From: Boesenbergia rotunda
Lineage: Eukaryota > Streptophyta > Magnoliopsida > Zingiberales > Zingiberaceae
Length of the DNA: 64,000 bases
Direction of reading: 5' to 3'
Assembly (NCBI GenBank): GCA_024364735.1
Contig: JAGFNQ010000281.1
Coordinates: forward strand, 62,001-126,000
Below the pieces are notes generated by a model. That model had not been told where the DNA came from. It saw only the letters and a program-made list of their open reading frames with translations, and did no database searches. Shown here in pieces: positions 23,255 through 36,420 of the stretch (position 1 is the stretch's first letter; each line of letters opens with the position of its first letter). The position numbers were made by a program, and so were the translations under genes.

Positions 23255-25577
23255 GTAGGGACCTGAGACTGACAACTGGGCTCTCCACTGGCGACCTATC
23301 AACTTGAAAATCAAAAACATTGTGACGGATAGTAAGTCCAAGTGGACTCTGCAGGTGCAGAGAAAGATATACGTGGTAGAATAAATAACTGAATAAGCTA
23401 TACAAAAACAACAGAATACAGTCTCGACAGAAATATAAAAATATGCATAATTGAAAATACTAAATGAAAGTACATATCAGAAATCAACCTATTTTGATCA
23501 TAAAAGGGCTCGTATCGTACAAGGAAGTGTAGGGTCATCAAACCACACATATAATATATCCTGTATGTGTATGTCAAGCATATGTAGCAAACAAATACAA
23601 CAATCACAATCAAATGCACAATGTATCATATGCGCATGATGCAATGAGATAGTCATCCCTGACGCCAGTCCAGCCACCGAGGCATGTCCACGGTCCCTTA
23701 GATGCACACACATGCCCTCGGCTTGCCTTCATGTCATCCTTCACCGTACCCGAAGACGTCCAACTAAGTCAATATGTATCCTGCAAACCTACACATTCAC
23801 ATACACATATTAGATCAACATGAAACCCTAATTTAATCATATTGACACACACATCAATACCCATGATCTTCCCGATCAAACATGAGTCGATTGCACCAAC
23901 AGAATCTGTATGCGAAAAGAACCACCCACCAATAATCAGCAACAACAAATCTCAATCAAGTCTCTATATCAAAGGACATATTTAAATAGCTATTACAAAA
24001 AGGTAGTAACTATCTAATAAGTCCCTAAACCGTATTAGGATTAACCTAATCATTTCCTTTTCATTTAATTACATCTAATTAAATGAAAGATACCTAATTA
24101 CCCCATGTAATTAAGATTAGGTTCATTTTTGATTTATTTCAAATTCAACTTCATCAAGTTTAGATTATTAAGTTTAAATATCAAATTAAACCTAACCTCA
24201 CCCAACCATTTAAAGTATCGTTTGACAAAACGCCGCAAGCTGCCAATACTAAGCTAACGAAACTGGTCCAAAACAAATCAAATAAATGAACCACACCAAT
24301 CTGATTAGGTTTGATTCCAAATCCTACAAATAAATTATCAAAATCATCTATGGATCAAACACTACTCACAGTTGACATCACACACAAAGCCAAAACCTAC
24401 TCTACAAAATAGTATCACAACAAACCCACATTGATTCCAAAGGCCATTCAATTTAACCTTTAACGAAATCCAAGCACAGATCCAAACCATAGCAACAAGA
24501 ACTGAATTCCTAAACTCAAGGACTCTATCTAGCAGTAACAGCAACAAACAGAACAGGAACTGGGCAAGGATCAAAATGTTCAGCTTCCACACAAATCTGA
24601 TATCCACACTGATCCAGACTATAGCTACAACAATGCACATAATTCAATTTCAAATCCATAAATCTTGACAAAGTTCAACAAAACTCACCTAGAGACAATC
24701 CTTCCTCAGCTGCTCAGAACAGATCAGTGATTAAATGCTACCTCCAGCCGATCTGAAGCCAGCAATGTGCTAGGGAAACCTCAACAGAACAGAACCTCAA
24801 TGACCTACAGAATTCCACCACAGCCTTCATCCCAAATCCAAACACAACTCACGACCAAATTCAAACAGACCAAATCCAAAATAGAACTCCCATAAAAAAC
24901 TGTAATCCAATCAAAAAACCATTTGAAACACCTAATCTTACCTGAGCAAGATCCCACGTGTGTGAATCACCCTCCCCTGCTTAGATCCGACATCCCAGTA
25001 CTCGCCAAAGGCAACTCCTCTAAACCCGTGCGTTCCACCCTTCGCCTGAGGTCTATCCAATGGGGAATCCACCTCTAGGTCAAACTTTCCCTTCATCAAA
25101 AACTCCCGGAAGCCAAGGAAAGAGCTAGTACTTACCTTCTACCAGCCGAGAGTATCGATCGCGATTCGAGTGGAAGTGGAGGAGGCTGCTGATCGCGCAA
25201 CTCGGCCAAGGGAGGAGACCTTCCACAAGATCGAGGGTCGAAGGAGGGGAAGAAACCGACTTCGTTGGCTTTGGCGAAGAGGAAGGGGAGGAGAGGTGAG
25301 GGGCGATCGGGTGAAAGCGTGCGTCATCGGCCGAAGGGAAAGAAATGAGCCGAAGTATAAGAGAGGGGCTTTTTGCACTTTAGTCCACAAGTTTGGGCTT
25401 TTCGCAATTCCGCCCCTAAGTTTTAAATTTCCAAATCGTTAGCCCCTTATAAACATTTGTTTTAATATATTTTAGTCCCTAAGGTGTAATATGACTCCCC
25501 TTTAACTTCAGTTTAGGTCCCATAAATCCTAATTCTTCTACAGAGACTTTCAGGACAGTCAAAAATGTCAGATAACA

Positions 25578-25790
25578 CCACTTTGCATTCTCCCAATCCG
25601 AACATGTCATATAATAGAACGTACCTTCTAAAGTCTCGATCTAGGAACGAACAACCCGTGAATCTAATCCTCCATAGATTAGTATAAATTGATCTTTCAC
25701 CGACTCAACCAATGTTGAAATCTGTACTCTAGCCCACTCAGTTATTCCATAATTACGAACACATTAATATTTAATTTAAATATAACGAAA
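25578..25790 (-). mobile_element. Gag-only relic, 5' continuation
   Basis: Continues the degenerate gag interrupted at 15690. The start (TTGCATTCTCCCAATCCGAACA) matches the young gag near 2862 (CTTCTCCCATTCCGAACA). Similarity fades by about 25790. Confidence 0.55.
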
Positions 25791-27250
25791 AGAAAGTGAG
25801 TTAGATAAAATTCATTTACCCCTTTCTTAAAATTTTCTTCAATGTCATTAATCCAAAAATTAAAGCACAAAATAATTTTAATATTGCTTTAGATGAAGTG
25901 AAAATTTAAAAATATTAAACATTATACAATCGAAATAAAATTTTAAAATCTTAATTAAATTATTTTTTTATGAAACTTACACTTAAAAGGGTTCTGAAAT
26001 TTGTTCATGAAACCTCAATATATATTTTTTATCTTTGCCTCCCAATGACCTATTTAATGAATAAATATTTTTACAAATTATTCAATTTTAAATTAAAAAA
26101 ATAAAATTTGAAATATACCCATTAATTGAATCATTATTATCATGATTATCCTAATTAATCAAAAAATATACACAATTATTACATTAAAAAATAAATCATG
26201 TGTAAAATGGAAATAAGAAATTAAATATCACTATGTGAAATTAAGTGATATACTTTGGATATTAAACGAAGTAATATATATATAACTATCGAAATATAGA
26301 AACGTAAAGTAAAAAAGGTAGATTTATTATTTCGCCACAAAATGACGAAGTTTTTATCTGGTCTAAATCAATTCTAAATTTAACCGTTTATGAAGTAAAA
26401 ATATCTTTTTACTTTATCGATTTTATACAAATACCGAAATAATTGATCGCATAGGACTTCACATGTTGCATTAATTAATGAAGTAAATTATTTATATGAC
26501 TTTATAATTTTTTAATTATTATATAATAAATTTAATATTTAACTTTGTCACTTTTTAAATTTCTTGAAGTCATTTGTATTATATTACTACATCTTTATTT
26601 ATAATGTAGAAGTGAATAATCATATTTTACTAAAACATAATTTTAAATAAATGAAATAATTTAACGAACAACTTCATAAATTTGAATTGGGTAAAATAAA
26701 TATTTTCTTTAACTTCGCTATTATTTAAATTTATCGAAATTGTTTCTATTATATTGCTCCATCATTTATTTGTAGTATAGAAATAATTAGTCATATTTTA
26801 TTGCAATAAAATTATAATTAAATAAAATATTTTTCACCACTAAAATAAAACAAATATACTATAAATAACTATCATAATCCAAAAATGTATACACAAAAGT
26901 AACATAAACATGTCCAACTATACTCAAAAGTATATCCATAAATCTCTAAATATAATTTAGAAATTTATATCATAACCATTAGACACCAACATACATGTAG
27001 ACGAATTTGCTTCATTCACTTCTTACTTCATCATACTGCGATTGATTATAACACTGATTCTTAATTGATCCTGCAAACTGAAACATTAACAAAAATTTAA
27101 AATAAATATTCTAAAATATAACACCAATACATAGAAGCAAGTCATAGAAATAATTGTCTCATCATGGGCATCAAGAATAATAGTTTGATGAATAATAGCA
27201 TAGTAATAGACACAAGAAAAAATATTATCAAGTTTAGGAAGAAAAAATTT
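25790..27250. other. AT-rich intergenic stretch
   Basis: No gene seen. It contains a diverged direct duplication of about 110 bp (about 26565-26675 and 26735-26845). Confidence 0.55.
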
Positions 27251-29187
27251 ACCTTTGTCTCCAACTGTGGATTTTCATCTAAGATTATTCTTGCATGTAG
27301 CGCATTATATAATATCCACATTAAGTACTATCACTTTGATTTAGAATACCCTAATGAAATTTAAAAATTAATGTTATTAGTCACAATCCAAAAAAATAAG
27401 AACTATACATTGATATAAAAATATCTAGCTTAAATGCATACCGTTAATTGTGTAAAACATAATCCTATTAAAATATCCCTTGAGGCATTATACATCTTCA
27501 CCTCACTATAATGTAAAAAATATAAAGTTATACTTTCATATTTGTATCTAAATGTATTCACGATTAGTATAATCTACTACTTAATCACAATAGTTTTCCA
27601 AGTATGGTCTCGGTTCCTATTACTCATAGAGTCCAATAATATATCATATTCCTATCTTCATATATGATAGTCAAGATCCAATGGTACCTACAAAAATAAC
27701 AATACAACATTGACTGATATGTAGTAGGAATCGATAAATAATTAAAATCTTACCCAACGTTGTATGGGAAAAAACAGATGTTATCTCTATTTGATGCTTT
27801 CAACTGAGCAACAATATGTTGTAACAATTTATTATCATCTTCGGGCACATCGCATGTATGTCGCCAGGATCTACAAATGAGATATACTCAGCCCTATTTT
27901 CTTTTTCCAAGTATTTATAGAGGTAACTGCATTCACACAACATATATTAAATGTTTTAGCATAACCAAGCAAAACATGTGAAAAAAAATTATATATAAGA
28001 CATAACATACCCCATATAAATTAAAATTTGTCTTGCACCTAGCTGTTTCATCTCTATAAAGTGCAAGATATCATCTCTTAGCAACCATACACTTTTAAGG
28101 CATCCAAACTATACTACAAGAAAATTATCATATACCCACAGTAAAAAACAATAGGTAAAAGCATGAAAATCGTGGGTATAGACCTCAAAAGCCTATACCC
28201 ACAGGCATTCATTTCCGTCATTTTTACTATGCCTTTACCGACGATTTTTTTGTCGTCAGTATAACCTATAGTGACGGTACTCATTACCGTCAGAAAATAC
28301 CTCGATTTATACCTACGGATTTCATTATATCACTAGAGGTTTTAGTAACAGAACTAAAAACCGTCATAAATAATCACCAAGTAATTACCCACGAAAATAA
28401 TTCTATCACTATATACTTTAGTGCAAAGGTCTTTTTTCCGTGGGTATAGCTTATAGCGATATGATTTTTAATTTTCTATGGATATAGATTATAGTCACAC
28501 TTTTGTTAAATTTAAATTTTCCGTGAGTAGAACATATAATGATTTTTTATTATAGATAAAAAATTAAAATTTAGAATTTAATTTATAGATTTAAATTTAT
28601 ATATATAAGAATAACAACCATATTTAAAAAAACTTCAATTATATTAAAAGTAAAACAAGTACTAAAGTAATAAGTATCAATATTACAAATAAACAAATTC
28701 AAGAAAATCTAGTAAAAGTACATGTTATGCTCCCATAGCCGGTAAAATACAAATTTAAAACATGATAGGCATGATCACCAATGATTAATAAAGATGAGCA
28801 CCTTCACTTCTAATTATTACCAGTAAATTAAATTACAATAAAACATTAATATTAGTGTATGTATTTAACAAAATTAATATCAATCTTAATAAAAATTAAT
28901 AAAATTAAATACATACTATATTCATGATCTTCATCATGAACACTTTGAGATCTTGAATTGCTTTGATCATTCGGTTTACTTGAAACATCCGAAACCTATA
29001 AAAAAATATGTAAATTTTAAATATGTGTGAGAAAATAAAATAATGTGTCATAAAGTTAGTACCAATAAATAGGCTTTTACAATAACAATATAGCACCAAA
29101 AAAACTCATCATTAAAAAAACTCCATAACTTTTGTCAAAAAAAAAAAACTAAATTTCTAATACATTTTAAACACACAATTATAGGTC

Positions 29188-30470
29188 TTAACATACGTGT
29201 TCAGTTGCAAGTTGTAAGATATTTTGTACATATTCTTTTGGCAAACGACTTTGCATTAATTTTAACACATTTGTCAACAACCCCTTAATCTGCTTCACAC
29301 AAATCTGCATCTGTAGATGATGAAGTTTTTGACTTTTTAGCTGATGGAATCTTGTCCAAACAACGCACACATCCTCTCTTTTCATTTTCAGGTCCTTATA
29401 CTTTTGAAAGCAAGTCATCCTTCCAAAATGTGCAACCTTGTTTGCTTTAAGAAGCTTGAGATGTCTCACCCTCGGGTATGCGTTTTTTAATTTCATCCTA
29501 AAACACCATATACATAAAAGAAGTCATGCTTGTAAGAGTGTAACATACAACAAAGTAAAAATAAACAAAATAGTTACAAAAACAAAACATATAATAAAAT
29601 CTTAGAATAACATAAACAACTTTGTCATTGATAATTGTTCCATTTTTACGAGTTCAAGTGTCAATATATACCACATGACATTCAGACAATACTCCTTTGT
29701 TTTTCTTTTTCTAAAACCAAATAAATTGTGAGGCGCATAAAAATTTATGATTCAATAATAATGAATACAGACAAACCTTCTCATCAATCACTACTGGGAG
29801 ACTTTTTGTATCCATACAATGTGTATCTTCAAGCTTAGTACGATTTTGCTTATTAATTCCACTTATTTTCTGTACAAAGCAAGAATTCATAAGGAGAAAA
29901 TATCACATGTGTATAATGTTAAATAAAATATATAAATATGTAAAACAACTTACTTGCCCTTCTTCTGGAAACAATGATGAACTATAACGCAGTATTGATC
30001 TGGATCAACTCGATCATCAGGTAATGTAGAAACAATTTCTTCTTTTGTCTTACTGGGGTCAAATGCTCTCTTTAAATCATGCTTCCATTGTCTCCATTTG
30101 TCATTCATCTCAGATTTTAACATCTCTCTTATAGTATCATTTATAGGTGGGACGAACTAAAATTTACTCTAAATAATAAAAAATATTAAACAAAAAATAT
30201 GAATATAAATTTAATCATAACACAAATTATGAATGCATAGATAAAGGAAAATAGCAATCATGGAACCTCTATTAGTTTAAGCATCTCCTCTTTGTTATTC
30301 TTTGGCATTAATTTCCAACTTGTATAGTTGATTGGAGCATATTGGGGCCTTCGTATTACACTTCCAATGAATCGAGTAAGAGTCTTTGCTTCTTCACCAA
30401 TAGGTTGACCAAGTTCATCTAACTTAACTCTTATAAAATCATCAGGATCCATGTCCCACACATCTAACAT
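29188..30470 (-). pseudogene. PTTA/En-Spm-type plant transposase-associated gene, degenerate
   Basis: Exons on the minus strand: about 30267-30470 (DELGQPIGEEAK, PINYTSWKLMPK); 29954-30156 (FVPPINDTIREML, WRQWKHDLKRAF, LPDDRVDPDQYC); 29777-29869 (GINKQNRTKLEDTHC); and a doubtful exon 29188-29496. The first three join in an order typical of the Transposase_24/PTTA family, a DNA-binding accessory gene of CACTA elements. The expected W in the QWE motif is Y (DQYC). The last exon does not resemble the family, so the 3' end has probably decayed. A leader-like first exon may lie at 31610-32010. The gene reads in the same direction as the host gene it interrupts. Confidence 0.6.
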
Positions 30471-30645
30471 GAATAAAAGTCAAGCACAGAATAAGTACTC
30501 AAAGGTCAAGCACAGAGTAAGCATTAAGCAGGAAAATAAGACAAATAGATTTAAAGTAAAACAATCTATCCCAACTAAAGCAAGAAAATAAGGTAAGCAC
30601 TGAATAGTATCAAGCATTTTATTCGTAAATAGAGTAATGATTGGT

Positions 30646-31002
30646 AGAGTGAATTTGGGAGAGTGAATGGGAGAGTGAATGACGTCCAGTTATTGTATAC
30701 ACGTCCGATCGACGATCGGATACCACCGGCGGCCTCTGATTGTCGTCACGAATCAAACTATACCTTGGGAGGACGGTGAACTCGTCAGGATGGCCGGCAA
30801 CGGTGAACCCATCGAAATCGACGGTCAATAATGCGAGATCACAATTGTGGCGTTCCCCGACGGGTTCACCGTGCCCCCCAGGGTATAGTTTGGTTCGGGG
30901 CGGCGGCCGAAGGCCGCCGGTAGTGTCCGATCGTCGATCGGACGTGTATACAATAACTGCCACGTCATTCACTCTCCCATTCACTCTCCCAAATTCACTC
31001 TC
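30646..31002. mobile_element. MITE with long terminal inverted repeats (about 357 bp)
   Basis: About 40-bp terminal repeats built from three GAGAGTGAAT units. The inner core is a GC-rich near-palindrome with TCCGATCGACGATCGGA-type ends and the block ACTATACCTTGGG. The ORFs here read through the hairpin and are not genes. A clear target duplication was not found. Confidence 0.75.
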
Positions 31003-31609
31003 CTTATCATCACTCTTCGTAAATAACAACAAGTTTCTATTTAGCCTAGTTTATCGATGTTAGGTTATAAGTTTAACCATCCAATTTATCCCAACTAAAA
31101 TCCCCCGGTCATCACGATCAACCTTCAAAGGTAAAGAACCTAACCGACACTTAGCACAACATTCCCACAAAATAATCTCTATAACTTACAATTCACGTCA
31201 AAAGCACAAGACCAAATGTGGCACACGACCAAAACGTTACAAAATCCCAAAGTACTAAGCCACACCAAATCCTCAACGAAATCAACATTAAACCTAAACT
31301 GCTCTCAAAACAGAACCAACTACTCAAGGAAATGACACCAATCAACGGAGACAACCCATAAACAAATCCGAAACACAACACTGGACCAACCATCTGAATT
31401 CCTAACTAGTTTTTATTTCTCAACCGTAAGAAGGCCAAGGAAAACCATTACAACAAAGTATAAGAAACCAACCACTGATCCAATACAATAGCAACATCCA
31501 TACACCAAATTAGACCTCAGATTACAGAAATCTCAACCCCAAAGCTCAATTCTAGATCAAAATCCAATAACAAATTTATTCAAGATCGGTCCCAAAATCT
31601 AACCTTCCT

Positions 31610-32020
31610 TACCTGGGATGCGATCGTTGGCTAACGATAGCGACGTCTGCTACGGATCTGAGAGAGAAGAGGATCGGACGGATCGTGTGTGGGTAGCGGG
31701 TGCGAGAAATCAGCAAACCGCAACAATTCCCAGCCGAAGGAGAGGAAAGGAAAACGAAGAAGATGAAGGAGAAGCGTCGAGGCAGAGGTTCACGTGGTTT
31801 GAGCAGCAGCGCTGGACTAGGAAGGAAGAAGTGGTGGCCGGCAATCTCAGATATCTCTTTCCGCCGGAGAGGGGTCGACGCTGGACGGCGACGCGATCAA
31901 GATGGAGCTCGATCGTCGGCGAAGATGAAGAGCAGGGGAAGGGTTTGGCGGAAAGGCTAAGGCACAGGCGCGGGTGACAAGAAAGGGCACGGGGAAAGGA
32001 ATTTAAAGGTGTTAAAAACG
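31610..32020 (-). promoter_or_regulatory. Leader-like region with TATA and donor site
   Basis: On the minus strand an AT microsatellite with TATATATA (32025-32055) is followed by a CT/GC-rich 400-bp leader and a good donor CCCAG/GTAAGG near 31612. It could be the untranslated first exon of the PTTA gene (29188-30470). Alternatively it is an LTR leader remnant, since its layout resembles the LTR leader at 6720-7000. Confidence 0.4.
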
Positions 32021-32469
32021 AAGTGTATATATATATATATATATCTATATATATATGAAAAAATTTAATCTTTTCCTCAATTAATTCGTAATTAACCTAT
32101 TTTGTGTCCAATTACCCCGTAAATCGTTCCAAAATTTCTAACGTTTTGGCGTAATAAATAGTTTAATAAGATATTTTAATTTTTTAAATAATTCTTTAAA
32201 TAAAGTTTATCATAATAAATAGTTTACGATAGGAGATAATATTTCTAACCTTTTGAAGTTTCCAATTCTGATGAAATCTTTCCAAAAACAAAAAGAGAGG
32301 AAAAACAAAAGAAAATATATACTAACACAATATTGTCACCTCGATTCATAACTTGAAGATCATCAATGGTTGCGAGGGCACTCAGGATCATACCCTCAAC
32401 CTATCCCCTATCACCGCAAACGGTGGCGTTGGTGTTGGGGACAAACCCTCCGAACCAAACCACACATAT

Positions 32470-33300
32470 GGCGCATATAAAGGTTATAGTGACGGTAAAT
32501 TATGAGTGTAGGTATATATTATTTATATCTATAAAAAAAAGTTATAGTGACAGTAAATTATAAGAGTAGGTATACGCTACTTATACCCACAGTAAAAAAA
32601 ATTATAGTGACATCAGAATATAAGTGTAGGTATAGATATCCAATACCCACAGTATTGATATCTGTCCCTATAACTTATAGTGACGATTTCATATATCTAT
32701 GACTATATGTTATCTATACCCACAGTTTGTATATGTGTAGCTATAGGGTTAAAACAAAATAAGAATGGATTAAAAAATCGATTCACCTTATAACTTTATA
32801 TTATATAAATCATTTCAAACTTATTACTTAGCATCCAACAATTATAAACTATTTTTCCTAATTTATTATGAGTAAGTATTCTGAAATTAAATGTTATTTA
32901 AAATGAAAAGTGAAGCCCCTTTTTGAAATTGATGAAGTCTACAAGAATATTTACTTCATCAATTTTTTAATCAAAATTTATTATAATATATTACTTCATA
33001 ATTAATAATTACTAAAATAATCAGTAACGAAGTCTATTATCAAAATTCTACTAATGGTGTATATATATTATTTATACCGATAGAAAAAAAATTATAATGA
33101 CAGTAAATTATAAATGTAGTTATATGCTACTTATATTCACATTTAAAAAAAATTATAGTGGCGGTAAATTATAAGTGTATGTATAGATATCCAATACCCA
33201 CAACATTGATATATGTCCCTATAACTTATAGTGACGATTTCACATATCTGTGGTTATATGTTATCTATGCCCACAATTTGTATATGTGTAGCTAAAACTT
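32470..33300. repeat. Duplicated CACTA subterminal block
   Basis: A block of about 250-290 bp (32470-32760) is repeated, diverged, at about 33055-33300. Both share TATAGTGACGATTTCA, ATATCCAATACCCACA and TGTATATGTGTAGCTA. Possibly one element's end inserted near another's, or a terminal duplication. Confidence 0.65.
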
Positions 33301-33697
33301 ACCGTGAATATATGACAATTTTCTTGTACAATATAGCTTCATCAAATTCTATGTGTATGCTCTCATCTTCAAACATCAACCTAATAGCATATGAGTAGAT
33401 ATACTTGTATGTCATTGGTAACATTTTTTCAATTTTCGTGAACTTGTCTTGTTCACCAATAACATTTGAATGATCAAATGGTTGAGGTTTCACATTCTTC
33501 TATAAATGTCTAAAATATCCATATGAGTATTCTAAAGTAAGTTATTATTCAAGCAATATATAATATAGTGCATAAAGCAAAATCAACTAAAATTTGAAAG
33601 TACCTTTTTCGTTGGTAAAATTACCAACTCTTTAGGCCAAGTAACAATTGATCCAACTGCATCACTGACGGTTGTTAGTCTAGACTTAATTAGGATT

Positions 33698-34015
33698 NNN
33701 NNNNNNNNNNNNNNNNNNNNNNNNNNNNNNNNNNNNNNNNNNNNNNNNNNNNNNNNNNNNNNNNNNNNNNNNNNNNNNNNNNNNNNNNNNNNNNNNNNNN
33801 NNNNNNNNNNNNNNNNNNNNNNNNNNNNNNNNNNNNNNNNNNNNNNNNNNNNNNNNNNNNNNNNNNNNNNNNNNNNNNNNNNNNNNNNNNNNNNNNNNNN
33901 NNNNNNNNNNNNNNNNNNNNNNNNNNNNNNNNNNNNNNNNNNNNNNNNNNNNNNNNNNNNNNNNNNNNNNNNNNNNNNNNNNNNNNNNNNNNNNNNNNNN
34001 NNNNNNNNNNNNNNN
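33698..34015. other. Assembly gap (318 N)
   Basis: Undetermined bases; they fall within the Ulp1-type gene and hide at least one exon or intron border. Confidence 1.
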
Positions 34016-35289
34016 GAGAATCTAGAGGCAACAATAATAAATAGTTTGTGTATGAATTCTATAAAATCAAGTTTATTTAGCTAGGCAAAATGGAGATTAG
34101 ATAAAACTAAACATTTACAATTTTTGCAGCAACTTCTGCTATCTCAATATTTGATATGTTGCCAGATTTATCAAAATCAGATTCGATCTGGTGCTTTCGG
34201 CACCAATAGAAGATTCTCCATAAAGCATCCATATTGGTGAAATTATCACCTAGAGAACATCACTACTTAAAAGTTTCTTGAGAATAAGAGTGAAAAAAAG
34301 CATTTGCACATATTTACAATCCTTGTTCAAACCATCTTAAGAAAGCTACGATGAGGACCTTATGGTTTACATGGTACATCAGCATGATATGAACATAAGA
34401 GAAAAATTGGTTGAGGTTTAAAGAAGGAAAAAGGGAAGATAAAAGCTCAAAATCTCCCTCGTGTTGTGATTCAAGAAGAGAAGGTTAAGAAAAGTGCCTT
34501 TCAACCTGATATAAAAAAGGAAAACAATAGGACAAACCATTTAGGATATGCATTGATAAAGAATGGCAAAAAGAGAAACAACATAATCTTTCTAATGGAC
34601 ATAGCACAATTAGAAACTATATTACTGATAATAGAAATTGAAGTCAATATTGATTAAACTAGACTTAGTCATGATTGATTATTTGATTTATTTGTTAATT
34701 CTAGTTTGATTGGAACAAGGCTGAATTCTAATTTTTGTTTCAGCATGTACTCAGGGAAGAAATGATCACCCTAATTTTTTTTATATGCTCAATTTAAGGT
34801 TGATGATCTTAAAACAAATACCATGAAGAACAGAGATAGATTTTACTTACGAACCTTTCCAATACCTCCCATGCCAAACGCGAAAGGACCAAAATGGTTT
34901 TTTTTTCCTTCTTCTTCTTCCTGAAGATCCATGGATCAGCCAAATCATGTTGCACTTATCATCATTCCTTCGGCCAAGCTGGAACATCTCACTCCACAGA
35001 AAATGATACCTGTCAAAAAACAACCATTCTATGTTTAGCTTCCGGTTAACAACAGCCGAGTCGCAGATCGCAACATACGAGTCAAAGAGAAAGAGACAGA
35101 ACAAATACCACGGCTTTTTTTGGATCGTCGCTCAGATTTTCGCCGATCTGATCCGGCCTACACTTACTCCGGCAGAGCGTTTTCCGGTTGAAGGCGATGG
35201 AAGAACGAAGATGAGCAGGGCGATCGAAATGGGAAATAGGATTTTGAGAGGTGGCGGCGCTGCGAAATAGAGAGGCTCGAGACCAGGGC

Positions 35290-36420
35290 TGCGTGACCTA
35301 AATTCTATAAATAGATTTGATTTCTCTGTTTTTTTGAAATAGGATTTTATGAATAAATAAATGGAATAAATTTATTATTGCAACTTGTATCATAAAAAAT
35401 TGGTGGATTAAAAAATTGCAACACCAGAAATAACGATGGATATTTGATTTAGAAATAAGTTGGGATATATGATTTTGAATTTGTTACATATTTGGTTCTT
35501 AAAAAAATTAAATATAATTTCGTAAAGAAAAATTGAGGTGTCATTAATAGATGAAAATCAAAATTGACTTTAAAAACGAAATTTACGTTTTGCATAGATG
35601 AATTTAGACTATTAATTTGCTCAAAACTAATTACGGGTAAATAAGAAATTAATTATTTAAAGTCAAAAAAAATTAACATAAAAGGAAGTAAATGGGGAAT
35701 AGTCTCACATCTGAAATTTTCAAAAGAGTTTGTCTTCTTATATGTGTTTCTATGTTAATGGAGTTAAAAAAAACACAGATGATCTCTTCTCACAGGCGAA
35801 TAGGTGCTCACACCTGCGAGCCTGCATCTGTCAAGCGCGTAATGAGCGCTTTGTTGGCGCACTTCGCACTTCGTACATACGCATCTTCGCGAGGAACAGA
35901 GGAGCTTAAATTTATGCTCCATGTGCGTGACACTCGGTGACGTGGCATGTGATGTGGTTGTGCGTACCTGATACTCAGGTAGGAGGAGAGAGATAACTGG
36001 ACTGCTATCCCTGAGCATCTGTAGCGGAGCAATATCGTTTTATAGAGATAGTGTCCAACACTAGCCTCAACGTAATTATATCTTTTATCTCTATTTTATA
36101 TATTTTATATATTTATTTACAATTATTATGAAAAAAATTGATATCTTTTATCTCTATTTTATATATTTATTTACAATTATTATGAAAAAAAAGTGATTTT
36201 GAATATCAAAGGGCATGATATTCTTCGATTTTAGGCCCTTTGAAATAAAAAAATTAATTTCAAAGGACATGATATTCTTAGATAGTTCCAATCGGACTTT
36301 TATTTTAATTTCTATTTTATATATTTCTAATATATACAATTCTAGAAACTCTATTTCTTTTTTTATATTTTCTATATCCTTTCTTTTTTTATTTTATTTA
36401 TATTTTATATTTGCAGGCTC
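35290..36420. other. Intergenic stretch with a tandem duplication
   Basis: No gene seen. About 60 bp (36072-36131, TCTTTTATCTCTATTTTATA core) is repeated at 36141-36192. A more GC-rich island (35780-36030) has short inverted motifs but no recognisable element. Confidence 0.5.

Larger units (their letters stand above)
15691..25577 (-). mobile_element. Solo LTR (about 2.7 kb) split by a nested element
   Basis: Starts TGTCATACCCCAAGAC at 15691 (compare TGTCACGCCCCGAGAC at 4067) and ends GTCAGATAACA at 25577 (compare GTCGGATTTAACA at 7220), so it is a diverged LTR of the Gag-only family. It sits inside the gag relic with the near-duplication CCAAC (15686-15690) / CCACT (25578-25582). Without the nested element 16056-23254 it is about 2.68 kb. 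It has a CT/GC-rich leader region near 25130-25340. No internal region remains, as expected after LTR-LTR recombination. Confidence 0.75.
28108..33330 (-). mobile_element. CACTA-like element nested in the Ulp1-type gene
   Basis: Imperfect terminal inverted repeats: left TACTACAAGAAAATTATCAT, right (reverse strand) TTGTACAAGAAAATTGTCAT, near the CACTACAAGAAAA consensus. A candidate 3-bp duplication is ATA. Subterminal blocks with TATAGTGACGGTA and TACCCACAG motifs occur at 28130-28560 and 32470-33300. It carries a degenerate PTTA gene, a MITE and a promoter-like leader. No TNP2-type transposase is seen. Confidence 0.65.
27250..35280 (-). pseudogene. Ulp1-type (C48) cysteine protease gene of the transposon-associated class, broken
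   Basis: A likely untranslated first exon is about 35010-35280. Coding exon 1 is 34851-34932 (MDLQEEEEGKK, FGMGGIGK) and joins in phase to exon 2, 34119-34249 (NMDALWRIFYWCRKHQ). After the N gap come about 33606-33695 (SDAVGSIVTWPKELV) and about 33330-33500 (ending EFDEAI). The CACTA-like element intervenes. The frame resumes at about 28009-28105 (VWLLRDDILHFIEMKQ), then 27760-27905 (DPGDI, FFPYNVG), 27590-27687 (YHWILTII, LDSMSNR) and about 27260-27345 (CGYYIMRYMQE). The HW, D and C motifs fit the His-Asp-Cys triad of Ulp1/SENP proteases, which remove SUMO. At least three frameshifts break the catalytic exons, so it is probably inactive. Family identity is by recall only. Confidence 0.65.

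Noticed and set aside
30619..31063. Overlapping ORFs of 107-137 residues on both strands
   Set aside because: Both read through a MITE hairpin, hence the mirrored protein sequences.
31618..31977. 119-residue Arg/Glu-rich plus-strand ORF
   Set aside because: Antisense of a CT-rich leader with a splice donor; no domain is recognised.
33690..34034. 114-residue ORF made almost wholly of unknown residues
   Set aside because: Reads through the N gap.
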